DNA from: Synechococcus sp. MEDNS5
GTDB lineage: Bacteria; Cyanobacteriota; Cyanobacteriia; PCC-6307; Cyanobiaceae
Length of the DNA: 64,000 nt
Direction of reading: 5' to 3'
Assembly: GCF_014279875.1 (NCBI RefSeq)
Contig: NZ_CP047952.1
Location: forward strand, 1,240,001-1,304,000
Under the pieces are notes generated by a model that was given only the letters and a program-made list of their open reading frames with translations, was not told the DNA's origin and made no database searches. How positions within the stretch are numbered: the first letter of the stretch is position 1; the number at the start of each line of letters is the position of its first letter. Positions 8,957 through 17,503 of this stretch are shown piece after piece. The position numbers were made by a program, and so were the translations under genes.

Positions 8957-9940
8957 TCAGAGCCCCTGACGAACGATGGTCTGTGCTGCTTCGACAATCT
9001 GGTGAGGCTGAATGATCGTGAGGTTCTCAAGATTGCCGTTGTAAGGCGTTGGAATGTCCTGGCTCGAAAGGCGAATCGGTCGGACGTCGAGTTCGTCGAA
9101 ACAGTGCTCAGTGATCAGCGCGATCAACTCGGCTCCGATGCCACCGGTCTTCATGCATTCCTCCACAACGATCACGCGATGGGTTTTGCGAATCGACCGG
9201 GCGATCGTCTCCATATCGAAGGGCTTGAGACTGATCAGATCAATCAGTTCTGCATCGATACCGTCGGCCTCCAGCTGCTCCACAGCCTTCAGGCAATGGT
9301 GACGCATGCGTGAGTAGGTGAGAATGGTGACATCTCCCCCTTCCTTGACGAGGTCGGCCTGATCAAGGGCGCAGGTGAAGTCTCCTTCCGGCAGTTCCTC
9401 GCTGAGGTTGTAGAGCAATACATGCTCGAAAAACAACACGGGATTGTTGTCGCGAATGGCAGCCTTCATCAACCCCTTGGCATTGGTGGGGGTGCTGCAG
9501 GCAACGATCTTGATGCCTGGCACGGCGTGGAAATAAGCCTCAAGACGTTGACTGTGCTCGGCTCCAAGCTGGCGACCGACACCCCCCGGACCACGGACCA
9601 CGGTAGGGATCGTGAAATTGCCACCGCTGGTGTAGCGGAGCATCCCCATGTTGTTGGAGATCTGGTTGAAGGCCAGGAGGAGAAAACCCATGTTCATGCC
9701 CTCCACAATGGGCCGAAGCCCCGTCATGGCAGCGCCGACGGCCATTCCTGTGAAACTGTTTTCGGCAATCGGTGTGTCCAACACGCGAAGTTCGCCGTAC
9801 TTCTCGTAGAGATCCTTGGTGACTTTGTAGGACCCGCCGTACTGGCCAACGTCCTCACCCATCACGCAGACATGGGGGTCCCGAGCCATTTCTTCATCGA
9901 TGGCTTCACGAAGTGCGTTGAAGAGAAGCGTCCCTGCCAC
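8957..9940 (-). CDS. pdhB: pyruvate dehydrogenase E1 component, beta subunit
   Basis: 327 aa. Thiamine-diphosphate enzyme subunit that decarboxylates pyruvate for acetyl-CoA. Visible landmarks include [18 protein letters not shown], the [20 protein letters not shown] stretch, [16 protein letters not shown], and a transketolase C-terminal domain (from ~200) with [15 protein letters not shown]. Length is normal for cyanobacterial E1 beta. The alpha subunit is not in the window. Confidence 0.96.
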   Translation of the reverse strand: MAGTLLFNALREAIDEEMARDPHVCVMGEDVGQYGGSYKVTKDLYEKYGELRVLDTPIAENSFTGMAVGAAMTGLRPIVEGMNMGFLLLAFNQISNNMGMLRYTSGGNFTIPTVVRGPGGVGRQLGAEHSQRLEAYFHAVPGIKIVACSTPTNAKGLMKAAIRDNNPVLFFEHVLLYNLSEELPEGDFTCALDQADLVKEGGDVTILTYSRMRHHCLKAVEQLEADGIDAELIDLISLKPFDMETIARSIRKTHRVIVVEECMKTGGIGAELIALITEHCFDELDVRPIRLSSQDIPTPYNGNLENLTIIQPHQIVEAAQTIVRQGL

Positions 9941-10002
9941 GGCGTTGCTGCAATCCCGGCCATGCCGGCGTCAGTGGCCAAGCTATCTCAGCCCAGGCAA
10001 CT

Positions 10003-10098
10003 TCAGCCTCCAGCCGCAAAAGTAGCCAGCAGAAGCACAGAGAGAAGCAGCCCAGGGGACAGCAGCAGAATCAGCTGGCCGAGATCATGAAGGGTCAT
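10003..10098 (-). CDS. 31-aa single-TM membrane peptide (candidate gene)
   Basis: ATG at 10098-10096, stop TGA at 10005-10003. The peptide begins MTLHDLGQLILLLS and continues with a Leu-rich TM segment ending in LATFAAGG. It sits 24 nt after the DUF3082 stop and about 60 nt before the pdhB start, in the same direction, within a run where other intergenic gaps are 0-25 nt. Size and shape resemble the small subunits of photosynthetic complexes (31-40 aa, one TM), but I cannot match it to a named Psb, Psa or Pet protein. The Shine-Dalgarno is weak. Confidence 0.5.
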   Translation of the reverse strand: MTLHDLGQLILLLSPGLLLSVLLLATFAAGG

Positions 10099-10122
10099 CA
10101 AGGGACCATTTCTTCTTCGACG

Positions 10123-10473
10123 CTAGGCAGCGTCACCATCGGGTCTTGTGAAAAGACTGCGAAGAAAGACCAGCAGCAGGCCCAGGCCGATGAAAGCGAA
10201 GCTGAATGTGGCCAAAAAGCACATTCCTGTGAACAAGGTCTTCAAGGCTGAGGCGATGCTCTGGGCAATGGCATTGCTGAAGGATGGGGGGTGGGCAGCG
10301 AAATAAGCCACCATCCCCTTGCTCAGGCCCAAGCTGAGCCACGCCAGCAGGAAGCTGGTGAGCGATCCCGAAAGGAAGCTCAGTGGCCCCTTACGGGGCT
10401 TGGATTCAACAGCCGAGTCAGAACTGTTGATCGTGGAGGTTTTGGCCTGATCGGCCGGCTGGCGCACGCTCAT
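10123..10473 (-). CDS. DUF3082 membrane protein
   Basis: 116 aa from the ATG at 10473, which overlaps the ispE stop (ATGA). A polar N-terminal ~35 residues is followed by hydrophobic segments ([40 protein letters not shown]), which matches the cyanobacterial/plastid DUF3082 family as I know it. The function of the family is unknown. A longer frame exists upstream but runs through ispE. Confidence 0.78.
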   Translation of the reverse strand: MSVRQPADQAKTSTINSSDSAVESKPRKGPLSFLSGSLTSFLLAWLSLGLSKGMVAYFAAHPPSFSNAIAQSIASALKTLFTGMCFLATFSFAFIGLGLLLVFLRSLFTRPDGDAA

Positions 10474-11399
10474 CCCATCAGCTTGACCCCGTGAGGGATC
10501 AACGAGCAACTCCAACTCCGCAAGCCCAATTCTTCCAGTTGATCCTGCACCACATCCCTGGCACGATCGGCCCCATCCCGGTCGGAAAACAGCGCGAAAC
10601 AGCTCGGGCCCGAACCGCTCATCGCCGCCTGAAGACAGCCCGGCAAGGTTTCGAGACACCTCAGCGCGTTCTTTACAGACGGTGTCAGGGGCGCAACAAC
10701 AGTTTGGAGATCGTTTCGCAATGGCGGCGACTTCCCACCAAGGGGGTGCAGCCATTGGGCTGCTCTGAGATTCTGACGACGGGCTTCAAACGCTGCTTCG
10801 TCATGGAGATACACATTGCCTCGTTGGCGACGGCACTCGCTGTAAGCCCAGGGGGTAGAAACACTGACCCCAGGATCCTTCACCAGAAGAAGTCCAAGCT
10901 TGGCCTCCACAGGCGGCAGAGGCTCCAGTCGTTCACCCCGTCCAAAACACAGTTGCGTTCCGCCGGCGACGCAAAACGGCATATCGGAACCCAGTTCAGC
11001 AGCCAGACGCTCCAGTTGGTCCACACCCACGCCCAAGCCCCAGAGCTCATTGAGTGCCACCAAAGCAGCCGCTCCATCGCTGGAACCACCCGCCAGTCCT
11101 GCTCCGATCGGAATGCGTTTGCTCAGGTGCATCCGCGCACCGAGTTCGCTGAAGCCGGACCGTTCCCTGAGCAGTTGAGCGGCACGGACAATCAGGTTGT
11201 CCTGACCACAGCTGAGTTCTGCGGCGTCACAACTCAGAGAAAGGCTGCCATCAGATGTGTTTTCGCAACGCAGCTCATCCTTGAGGTCGATGCTCTGCAT
11301 CACCATGGCCAGCTCGTGAAAACCATCGGCACGCAGGCCAAGCACTTCGAGATGCAGATTGATCTTGGCGGGCGCAGTGACGCAGACCGGGGCCGTCAT
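10470..11399 (-). CDS. ispE: 4-diphosphocytidyl-2-C-methyl-D-erythritol kinase
   Basis: 309 aa. GHMP kinase of the MEP isoprenoid pathway; it phosphorylates CDP-ME at the 2-hydroxyl. The ATP loop [20 protein letters not shown] is clear, as are the N-terminal [11 protein letters not shown] and the C-terminal [12 protein letters not shown] motif. It overlaps rsmA by 4 nt and the DUF3082 gene by 4 nt, so all three are probably co-translated. The pathway supplies carotenoids and the chlorophyll phytyl tail. Confidence 0.97.
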   Translation of the reverse strand: MTAPVCVTAPAKINLHLEVLGLRADGFHELAMVMQSIDLKDELRCENTSDGSLSLSCDAAELSCGQDNLIVRAAQLLRERSGFSELGARMHLSKRIPIGAGLAGGSSDGAAALVALNELWGLGVGVDQLERLAAELGSDMPFCVAGGTQLCFGRGERLEPLPPVEAKLGLLLVKDPGVSVSTPWAYSECRRQRGNVYLHDEAAFEARRQNLRAAQWLHPLGGKSPPLRNDLQTVVAPLTPSVKNALRCLETLPGCLQAAMSGSGPSCFALFSDRDGADRARDVVQDQLEELGLRSWSCSLIPHGVKLMG

Positions 11400-12241
11400 A
11401 AAGAGGACGCAGCGGAGTCGGCCTGATTCAAGCCCCTGGCGAGCTCCACCCAGGCATTGGGGGCCACCTCTTGCGGACGCTGACTTAGATCAATCCCGGC
11501 CTGCCGTGTGATTGTCTCCAGTTCGCTGAAAGGCTGAGTTGCGTTAAGGGTGTTGCGCAGCATTTTCCTGCGCGCCTGAAATGCCTGCCGGAGCAGACGT
11601 TCCACGCGACGGCACGTGACAGGGTCCGGACGCTGCTCCTGAGGAAGGGGGTCAAGGCGGATCACCTCCGAATGCACTTTCGGTGGAGGTTGAAAACAAC
11701 GGGGAGGGACTGCACAAACGCTGCTGCAATGGGCCAGCAGCTGCATGCGAACACTCAGGGCGCTGAAACTGCTCGCACCGGGCCTGGCGCGGATGCGTTC
11801 AGCCACTTCCTTCTGCACAAGCAGAACCAAGCGTTGGTAGGGAGGATCAATCGGCTGATCCAGCCGGCCGATCAGCCGTTCCAGCAGGGGACCGGTGATG
11901 TTGTAAGGAATATTGGCGACGACCTTGGTGGCCAGCTGACCATCAGGAAGGGTCAGGGGCACCTCGAGGACATCTCCTTCGCGAAGAGAAAACTGCGGGA
12001 ATCCACCAAAACGATCGTGCAGTCCTGAGACCAGGTCACGATCCAGTTCAACGGCATGCACCGCAGCAGCAGAGGACGCCAGAAGCCTCTCGGTGAGAGC
12101 TCCACGCCCAGGACCGACCTCCAGGACGCGGTCATCGCTTCCGAGTTCGGATGCTTCAAGAATTCGATCCAGCACCCGTTCATCGCGCAACCAATGCTGC
12201 CCGAAACGCTTGCGTGGCGAGTGGCCTCCGAAACTCATCAC
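11396..12241 (-). CDS. rsmA: 16S rRNA (adenine1518/1519-N6)-dimethyltransferase
   Basis: 281 aa (the second Met at 12238 is an equally good start). SAM-dependent KsgA family: [13 protein letters not shown] at the N-terminus, SAM loop [16 protein letters not shown], acidic ELDRD, and the catalytic [14 protein letters not shown]. It dimethylates two adenines in helix 45 of 16S rRNA during 30S maturation. First gene of the leftward rsmA-ispE-pdhB-secDF run. Confidence 0.97.
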   Translation of the reverse strand: MMSFGGHSPRKRFGQHWLRDERVLDRILEASELGSDDRVLEVGPGRGALTERLLASSAAAVHAVELDRDLVSGLHDRFGGFPQFSLREGDVLEVPLTLPDGQLATKVVANIPYNITGPLLERLIGRLDQPIDPPYQRLVLLVQKEVAERIRARPGASSFSALSVRMQLLAHCSSVCAVPPRCFQPPPKVHSEVIRLDPLPQEQRPDPVTCRRVERLLRQAFQARRKMLRNTLNATQPFSELETITRQAGIDLSQRPQEVAPNAWVELARGLNQADSAASSL

Positions 12242-12358
12242 ATCGATGTCATCCCATCACTGTGCATCAGCAGGCCTGTTCCTCCTGACTGACCAAGAAC
12301 GAGGCTTCAGAATGAATGGAAGCTGAAGTGTTGTCATCTGAAGGGCTCGCCGACGCCT

Positions 12359-12958
12359 TTGATCTGTATCTGCGGGCCCTCTGCAGCAGGAAAAACGCTG
12401 TTTACCGGTTTGCTGGCGTCAGCACTTCAGAACGCAGGGATCCAAGCCATCGTGATCGGCTGCGACGACTACTACCGCGAGCACTGGACCCCCGATCCGT
12501 TGTTTGGCTTCGACACGGTGGAGGCCATCGATGCCGACAGCCTGATGGACGACTTGAGCGCCCTGCGCTCGGGGCTACTCAAGCAGCGCCGCCGTTACGA
12601 CATGGGGTCGCGCGCGGTTCACTGGACCCCTCTCGATAACGAGGGCGATGTTGTGCTTCTGGAGGGCGCTTACGGACCTCAGCTGCTTCTCAAGCGCGTC
12701 CCTCCCGATCTGCTGATCTACCTGGAGGAGTCACTGGCGGTGAGAGCGCTGCGCCGACTGCGCAGGGACACGCGAGAGCGAGAGCGAACGATGGCATCTG
12801 TGCTGAGACAAATGCTCAAGCAGATGATTCCTGGCGAACGGCGCTTCATCAAACCTCTCAAAGAGGAAGCGGATGTCGTGGTGACGCGCACCGATAGAGG
12901 CTTGACTGAAGCACTTGTGAGGATCATCGATCTCTGCTCGTCCAAGCGGACGCATTGA
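12359..12958 (+). CDS. uridine kinase-like P-loop ATPase (start uncertain)
   Basis: 199 aa from a TTG at 12359. The Walker A motif GPSAAGKT lies within the first 15 residues, followed by CDDYYREHWTPDPLFGFDTV, typical of the uridine kinase/phosphoribulokinase-like family (DDYY, DxPxxxD). A late VLLEGAY (Walker B region) and RLRRDTRER lid fit too. No ATG or GTG lies in frame upstream before a stop at 12290, and no ribosome site precedes the TTG. A start with better context (ATG 12316) is in another frame, so a frameshift near 12355 or a rare start is possible. Confidence 0.75.
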   Translation: MICICGPSAAGKTLFTGLLASALQNAGIQAIVIGCDDYYREHWTPDPLFGFDTVEAIDADSLMDDLSALRSGLLKQRRRYDMGSRAVHWTPLDNEGDVVLLEGAYGPQLLLKRVPPDLLIYLEESLAVRALRRLRRDTRERERTMASVLRQMLKQMIPGERRFIKPLKEEADVVVTRTDRGLTEALVRIIDLCSSKRTH

Positions 12959-12986
12959 CGCCTTGACCGCTCGTTAGCGTGGGGAA

Positions 12987-13283
12987 GTGCCTGTGGTTGA
13001 TGGCGTGCTGGTCTGGACCTTGATGACGGGACTGCACCTTCTGATGGCGTCCCACCCCGTGGCCCCTCCACCGTTACCAATCGAACCGGAAAGACCTGAA
13101 AAGGTGCAGGAACAAAGCATCAATCTCGAAGAGTTCTCCATGGAGATCGATGGTCGCGATGTGCAGTGCGGTGCAGCTGAGTTCGGGACTGGTCGCAGGG
13201 CACCCTTCGCGTACAACCCTGACAGTTCAGACAGCAGTCAGGAGGTGACATTTCAAGCCACAACCTGTCGCTTGCGCTTCTGA
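12987..13283 (+). CDS. small hypothetical protein with hydrophobic N-terminus
   Basis: 98 aa from a GTG at 12987 preceded by GGGGAA. A short hydrophobic N-terminus (VWTLMTGLHLLMASH) is followed by a Pro-rich linker (PVAPPPLPIEPERP) and a ~60-residue domain with two Cys (VQCGAAEFG; TTCRLRF). This suggests export or anchoring with a disulfide, but no family is recognised. It lies 28 nt after the kinase-like gene in the same direction. Confidence 0.5.
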   Translation: MPVVDGVLVWTLMTGLHLLMASHPVAPPPLPIEPERPEKVQEQSINLEEFSMEIDGRDVQCGAAEFGTGRRAPFAYNPDSSDSSQEVTFQATTCRLRF

Positions 13284-13297
13284 AGCCAAGCCTTGCC

Positions 13298-13681
13298 TCA
13301 CCAATCGGTTGATCCGAGATCAGGCACTTTGAGCCAGCGCACAGCACGACGACTTGGAGGAAGGGGAACCAGGGCCAAAACCACTTCGAGCTGACTGAGA
13401 GCATGGTGAGGGTTGAAGGACATCCAGCTGTTCAGGGCCAGGGCCAACCGCTGGCGCTTGCGGGCATCAAAAGCGGCAAGCCCCCAACCATCTGGTCCGC
13501 AGCGCCGGCGCCCTTTCACTTCAACGGCCAGCAATCGATGAGCCATGGCATTCGGTTTGATCAGCAGCAGGTCGATCTCCCCATAGCGGCAAGACCAGCG
13601 CTGCTCCAGCAGTGTCCAACCACGGCGCTGCAACAGACGCAGAGCCCTCGCCTCAGCCCAGAGTCCGGATGATGCCGACAT
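13298..13681 (-). CDS. YraN/UPF0102 family protein
   Basis: 127 aa from the ATG at 13681; the longer frame to 13726 lacks homology. Restriction-endonuclease-like core with the signature GLWAEARALRLLQRRGW, the CRYGEIDLLLI strand carrying the acidic residues and AVEVKGRR (the ExK part of the active site). UPF0102 proteins are predicted nucleases of unknown target. Convergent with the small gene to its left. Confidence 0.88.
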   Translation of the reverse strand: MSASSGLWAEARALRLLQRRGWTLLEQRWSCRYGEIDLLLIKPNAMAHRLLAVEVKGRRRCGPDGWGLAAFDARKRQRLALALNSWMSFNPHHALSQLEVVLALVPLPPSRRAVRWLKVPDLGSTDW

Positions 13682-13785
13682 CAACTTTGTGTTCACCCAG
13701 CTAAAAAGTGTCTGCCCACAAAGCATTCCCCTCCAACATCAGAGTTCTGAGAACAGGAGCAAGACCACCAGGTCCCTCGATTGAG

Positions 13786-14010
13786 TCACCAGGGGTAGTC
13801 CTTGTAAAGAGCATCTTCAGGACAGGGATCCTGGCCACGTCCACCTGGAAGATCCTCATCGGTGACGATGTCGTCAAGGTACGCAGCGCACAGCTGTTCC
13901 GGCGTGAGGCTGTAGACCCAAGACTCCCAGCCACCACCTGAATCCGATCGAGCTGGCAAACAGAGCAATCCCGACATCACCATCAGTGCGATGCAGGCAT
14001 GGGAACGCAT
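13786..14010 (-). CDS. small secreted hypothetical protein
   Basis: 74 aa. A Sec-type signal peptide (ACIALMVMSGLLCLPARS) is followed by an acidic mature part of about 50 residues with two Cys (EQLCAAYLDD; QDPCPEDALY). No family is recognised. The spacing (38 nt from ycf54, same direction) allows co-transcription with ycf54-pdxJ. Confidence 0.6.
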   Translation of the reverse strand: MRSHACIALMVMSGLLCLPARSDSGGGWESWVYSLTPEQLCAAYLDDIVTDEDLPGGRGQDPCPEDALYKDYPW

Positions 14011-14048
14011 CTGGTTTCGATCGTGGAGAAACCCAGTGTGGATGACCC

Positions 14049-14369
14049 TCAGAACAAAGAGGCAAGTGGATCGGGAATGCTGTGACTCGGAGCTTCAAAA
14101 CGGCCTTCCAGGACATACTCAAGACGCAGCTTCATGAAGGTGATGAAGGTGGCGTCAGTCGAAACCACAGCCGCAGATGGCGCAGGTAGTTCAGTCTTGA
14201 TCGCCGATAGCTCGGGGCTATTCAGAAACGCAGGTCTGCGAATCAACCAGAAATCGATGTCCTTTCCTTCCTCGGAGTAATGACGTCTGCGCTCTTTCAG
14301 GACCTCTTCGAGCGGCTCCTCTTCGGTGAGAAACCGCTCGCTGGCCGCAACGAAGTGATACGTCGTCAT
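14049..14369 (-). CDS. ycf54: Ycf54, Mg-protoporphyrin monomethylester cyclase accessory factor
   Basis: 106 aa from the ATG at 14369. Strong family signatures: FLTEEEPLEEVLKERRRHY, DIDFWLI..PAFLNSPEL and the C-terminal FEAPSHSIPDPLASLF. In Synechocystis, Ycf54 stabilises the oxidative cyclase that makes the fifth ring of chlorophyll. It begins just after the pdxJ stop (2 nt gap), so the two are probably co-transcribed. Functionally related to gun4 earlier in the window. Confidence 0.95.
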   Translation of the reverse strand: MTTYHFVAASERFLTEEEPLEEVLKERRRHYSEEGKDIDFWLIRRPAFLNSPELSAIKTELPAPSAAVVSTDATFITFMKLRLEYVLEGRFEAPSHSIPDPLASLF

Positions 14370-14371
14370 GA

Positions 14372-15130
14372 TCAATAGCTTCCGAAAAGAGGGTCCCGAC
14401 GGGGATTCTGAACCAAGGCCTTCATCTCCCGAACGGCTTGCTGAAGACCCACAGCAACGGCCCTAGCCACGATCGTGTGGCCGATATTCAGCTCTTCCAT
14501 GCCTTCGATGGCCGCAATCGGTTCAACGTTTTGATAGGTAAGGCCATGGCCCGCATTCACTCTTAGGGCCATGGAACGCGCCAAGCCGGTGGCTTCGGTT
14601 AGGCGTGCCAGTTCAGACGGTTGATCAGTCCACTTGGATTCGGCGTAGGTGCCGGTGTGTAACTCAATCCAACGGGCATGGCAGTCACGGCAGGCCTCAA
14701 GTTGCCCCACCTCGGGATCCACAAACAGGCTGACTGGAATTCCAGCGTCCTGCAAACGACTGATCTTGGACGTGAGGTCAACGCGTTGGCTGCTCACATC
14801 CAATCCTCCTTCAGTCGTGACCTCCACGCGTCGTTCCGGCACCAAGGTGACCATGTCGGGCTGCACCCGCAGGGCAATGGCGATCATTTCATCGGTTGCC
14901 GCCATTTCCAGATTCAGGCGGGTCCGCACCGTCTGACGCAACAGTTCCACATCCCGGTCCTGAATATGGCGGCGATCTTCACGAAGGTGAACCGTGATCC
15001 CATCGGCTCCACCAAGCTCAGCCAATAGCGCCATCGGCACTGGATCCGGTTCCACAGTTCGCCGTGCTTGGCGCACGTTGGCAATGTGGTCGATGTTGAC
15101 CCCGAGGCTGGCCACGGCGGGAGATTCCAA
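14372..15130 (-). CDS. pdxJ: pyridoxine 5'-phosphate synthase
   Basis: 252 aa. TIM-barrel enzyme joining 3-amino-1-hydroxyacetone phosphate and deoxyxylulose phosphate to give PNP (vitamin B6). Visible signatures: [16 protein letters not shown] at the N-terminus, the [16 protein letters not shown] segment, [24 protein letters not shown], and [10 protein letters not shown] (as [10 protein letters not shown]). Full length. Confidence 0.97.
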   Translation of the reverse strand: MESPAVASLGVNIDHIANVRQARRTVEPDPVPMALLAELGGADGITVHLREDRRHIQDRDVELLRQTVRTRLNLEMAATDEMIAIALRVQPDMVTLVPERRVEVTTEGGLDVSSQRVDLTSKISRLQDAGIPVSLFVDPEVGQLEACRDCHARWIELHTGTYAESKWTDQPSELARLTEATGLARSMALRVNAGHGLTYQNVEPIAAIEGMEELNIGHTIVARAVAVGLQQAVREMKALVQNPRRDPLFGSY

Positions 15131-15248
15131 AACTGAATCCTATGGAGCCGGGCCGATTGAACGGCCGCAGCATCAACTGCCCTGCTGGACGCTAGGAAGT
15201 GCAGGCCAAGGCCTAGCTTTCCACCCAGACGATTAGCGGCTCAAGGCG

Positions 15249-15947
15249 GTGCCCAGCAGCCTGGCAACACGAGCTTCAGCCCTTCAAACGGGCATCGACC
15301 CGCTCTGGGCTTCTTTAGCCATGGTGGTCACCCAAGATCTCGCGTTACCTGGATACTTTCGGGAACGCTTGGTGCTCGGAAGCCAGCATCTCCCAATGAC
15401 GGGTCCAATCCTTCTGGCGCCCACCCACCGAGCCCGATGGGATGCCCTAATGCTGCCGATGGCGGCAGGACGTCGCATCTCCGGACGCGACTGTCGGTTC
15501 ATGGTGACGCGCACTGAAATGACAGGCCTCCAGGGCTGGTTTCTTCATCGCCTTGGATGTTTTCCTGTTGATCAAGACAAACCCTCGCTCACAACGCTCC
15601 GATACGCGCTTGATCTGCTGGCCAACGATCAGCAGCTTGTTGTCTTTCCCGAGGGACGGATCAATCGCGACGACGAACCAATCGTTCTGGAGCCGGGATT
15701 GGCTCGTCTGGCCCAAATGGCCTTGAGGCAGGGAGTAAAGGTCCCCGTCGTACCGGTTGGTTTGGCTTACAACCCACTGCGACCTGGACCCCGCAGTCGT
15801 GCTGCCATCTGTTTTGGCGAGGCACTGCTTGTCGCCGGGAGAGGAAGAGAACAAACTGATCACTTCAACCAACTCCTTGTGAAGAGGATGCAGGCGGCTG
15901 AACAAGCGGCAAGGAGGGCCATTGGACGTCCCATGGAATGCCTTTAA
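15249..15947 (+). CDS. 1-acyl-glycerol-3-phosphate acyltransferase-like protein
   Basis: 232 aa, GTG start. PlsC family fold: the catalytic HRARWD (H-x4-D) in block I near residue 60 and the VVFPEGRINRD (FPEG) block III. It probably transfers acyl chains in membrane glycerolipid synthesis; the exact acceptor is not readable. Marine picocyanobacteria carry more than one PlsC-like gene, so the symbol plsC is withheld. Divergent from pdxJ (118 bp apart). Confidence 0.85.
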   Translation: MPSSLATRASALQTGIDPLWASLAMVVTQDLALPGYFRERLVLGSQHLPMTGPILLAPTHRARWDALMLPMAAGRRISGRDCRFMVTRTEMTGLQGWFLHRLGCFPVDQDKPSLTTLRYALDLLANDQQLVVFPEGRINRDDEPIVLEPGLARLAQMALRQGVKVPVVPVGLAYNPLRPGPRSRAAICFGEALLVAGRGREQTDHFNQLLVKRMQAAEQAARRAIGRPMECL

Positions 15948-15972
15948 AGTCCGCGAACTAAAGAGTTCGACC

Positions 15973-16515
15973 ATGCGCTCCCGCCTCATCTGCTCGGCGC
16001 TCGCTCTGACGGCCGGATTGTTCGTCAGCCCTGCACTGGGTCAGACCGCGACGGATTCCAGTGCAACCTCTGTCGATAAGGTTCTCGCCTCAAGCGGCGC
16101 AGGATTCAATGTGGCAGCAGTTGAATCCCTCATCCAACGGGGTGATTCCGCCGTCTCGGCAGGGAACCTGGATCAAGCCAAAAAGGACTACGACAGCGCT
16201 CGTACTGCTGCGAAGCAGCTGCTGGCTTTCTATCGCGACCTGAGTGGGGCCTTTCGTGGCCTCGACGCCAGAATTCCTCGCGAAATGGATACCAAAGGGC
16301 GCGAAGCTCTCTCCCTTCTGGCCCAAGCGAACCTGAGGCTGGCTGCTCTGTTCCGCCGCCAAAATCAACCTGAGGTGGCCGTGCCTGTTCTCGTAGAAGT
16401 CGTACGGCTGATGACACCAGCGAAGCCCGAAGGCCAGAAGGCTTACCAAAGCCTCGTCGAGCTCGGTTTTGTCGACACGCCATTCCGGGGTGGCCAGAGC
16501 GCGCCGGGCAGCTGA
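15973..16515 (+). CDS. periplasmic helical hypothetical protein
   Basis: 180 aa from ATG 15973. A Sec signal peptide ([19 protein letters not shown], cleavage after AxA-like LGQ) precedes a largely helical mature part with TPR-like content ([40 protein letters not shown]). Likely periplasmic or thylakoid-lumen scaffold; no named family. It begins 25 nt downstream of the acyltransferase gene. Confidence 0.7.
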   Translation: MRSRLICSALALTAGLFVSPALGQTATDSSATSVDKVLASSGAGFNVAAVESLIQRGDSAVSAGNLDQAKKDYDSARTAAKQLLAFYRDLSGAFRGLDARIPREMDTKGREALSLLAQANLRLAALFRRQNQPEVAVPVLVEVVRLMTPAKPEGQKAYQSLVELGFVDTPFRGGQSAPGS

Positions 16516-16570
16516 CCAGTCCAACCGCTGCGTTGATCTGCCAGCATCATGGTTGTTCTTTCCGGACCTC

Positions 16571-16804
16571 ATGGTTCAGCCCGACGCCGTTGGCGCTGCC
16601 ATACGCCGTGCCCTCCCCGATGCCCAGGTGAGTGTGGAAGATCTCACCGGAGGTGGCGATCACCTGCAGGTGAGTGTGGTGTCCTCAGCTTTCGACGGTC
16701 TTAACCGTATTCGTCAGCACCAGCTGGTGTACAAAGCCCTGAAGGACGAACTGAAAAGCGAAGCGATCCACGCCTTGGCTCTCAACACCTCCACTCCAAA
16801 CTGA
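16571..16804 (+). CDS. bolA: BolA family protein
   Basis: 77 aa. BolA fold with a helical N-terminus ([14 protein letters not shown]), the [15 protein letters not shown] segment and the nucleic-acid/FeS-facing [11 protein letters not shown] helix. BolA proteins bind monothiol glutaredoxins through a shared [2Fe-2S] cluster, and the Grx partner follows 27 nt downstream, a known cyanobacterial pairing. Confidence 0.93.
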   Translation: MVQPDAVGAAIRRALPDAQVSVEDLTGGGDHLQVSVVSSAFDGLNRIRQHQLVYKALKDELKSEAIHALALNTSTPN

Positions 16805-16831
16805 TCTCCTCTAGTTCTACGACGTCGACCC

Positions 16832-17155
16832 ATGGATGCTCAAACCAAGTCCCGTATTGAGGCTCTTATCAGCTCCAGCCCTGTCTTTGTTTTCATGAAG
16901 GGCACCAAGTTGATGCCCCAGTGCGGTTTCTCGAACAATGTTGTTCAGATCCTCAACGCTCTCGGGATCAGCTTTGAAACCTTTGACGTGCTTTCAGATA
17001 TGGAAGTGCGTCAGGGCATCAAAGACTTCTCTGACTGGCCGACGATCCCCCAGGTTTATGTGAAAGGGGAATTCATGGGTGGCTCTGACATCCTCATCGA
17101 GATGTACAACAACGGAGAATTGAAAGAAAAGCTCGAAGTCGCTCTCGCTAGTTGA
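16832..17155 (+). CDS. grxD: monothiol glutaredoxin (Grx4/GrxD type)
   Basis: 107 aa. CGFS active site with the Cys at residue 31 (MPQCGFSNNVVQIL), the WPTIPQVYVKGEF motif with the cis-Pro loop and GGSDI glutathione-binding loop. CGFS glutaredoxins carry and transfer [2Fe-2S] clusters, often with BolA. The gene is in the same direction and directly after bolA, consistent with one iron-sulfur unit. Confidence 0.97.
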   Translation: MDAQTKSRIEALISSSPVFVFMKGTKLMPQCGFSNNVVQILNALGISFETFDVLSDMEVRQGIKDFSDWPTIPQVYVKGEFMGGSDILIEMYNNGELKEKLEVALAS

Positions 17156-17156
17156 G

Positions 17157-17426
17157 TTAATACTGCTGAGGATGCTCGTAGAGCGTTCGGAGGTCCCCAT
17201 CAGGGCCGATGAAGCTGGAGGGGTCCATGATCCAACGCTCCACCAGCATTTCCAGTTTGGCGAGCTCTCTTGAATCCAAATCACCAGTTCGACGCAATGC
17301 GTGCAGGTAACCGTCTGCGTAGAGACGCAATTCGGAAGGGCTGTGGAAGCGACTGGTCAATTCCTGACAGGCATCACACAACGACTGGAAGTGGCGTATG
17401 GCTTCCGGATGCTGAAGGGATGTCAT
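17157..17426 (-). CDS. DUF6761-like conserved cyanobacterial protein
   Basis: 89 aa. It resembles a family widely found in cyanobacteria: a helical protein with LRLYADGYLHALRRTGDLD and ERWIMDPSSFIGPDGDL, compared by memory with DUF6761. Function unknown. Its stop lies 1 nt beyond the grxD stop (convergent, no room for a terminator). Confidence 0.65.
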   Translation of the reverse strand: MTSLQHPEAIRHFQSLCDACQELTSRFHSPSELRLYADGYLHALRRTGDLDSRELAKLEMLVERWIMDPSSFIGPDGDLRTLYEHPQQY

Positions 17427-17503
17427 CTTTATTGAGGTCGGCAGCCCCTGTTACCAGATTGCCAGAGAATTGGGACTAGCGTATAACCACCTAGCCACTT
17501 CGC

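Noticed and set aside
10491-11426. 311-aa rightward frame
   Set aside because: It runs antisense to ispE, which has clear GHMP kinase motifs.
12316-12639. 107-aa frame starting with a good ATG in front of the uridine-kinase-like gene
   Set aside because: It leaves the P-loop frame after about 15 codons and has no homology of its own; it is kept only as evidence for a possible frameshift.
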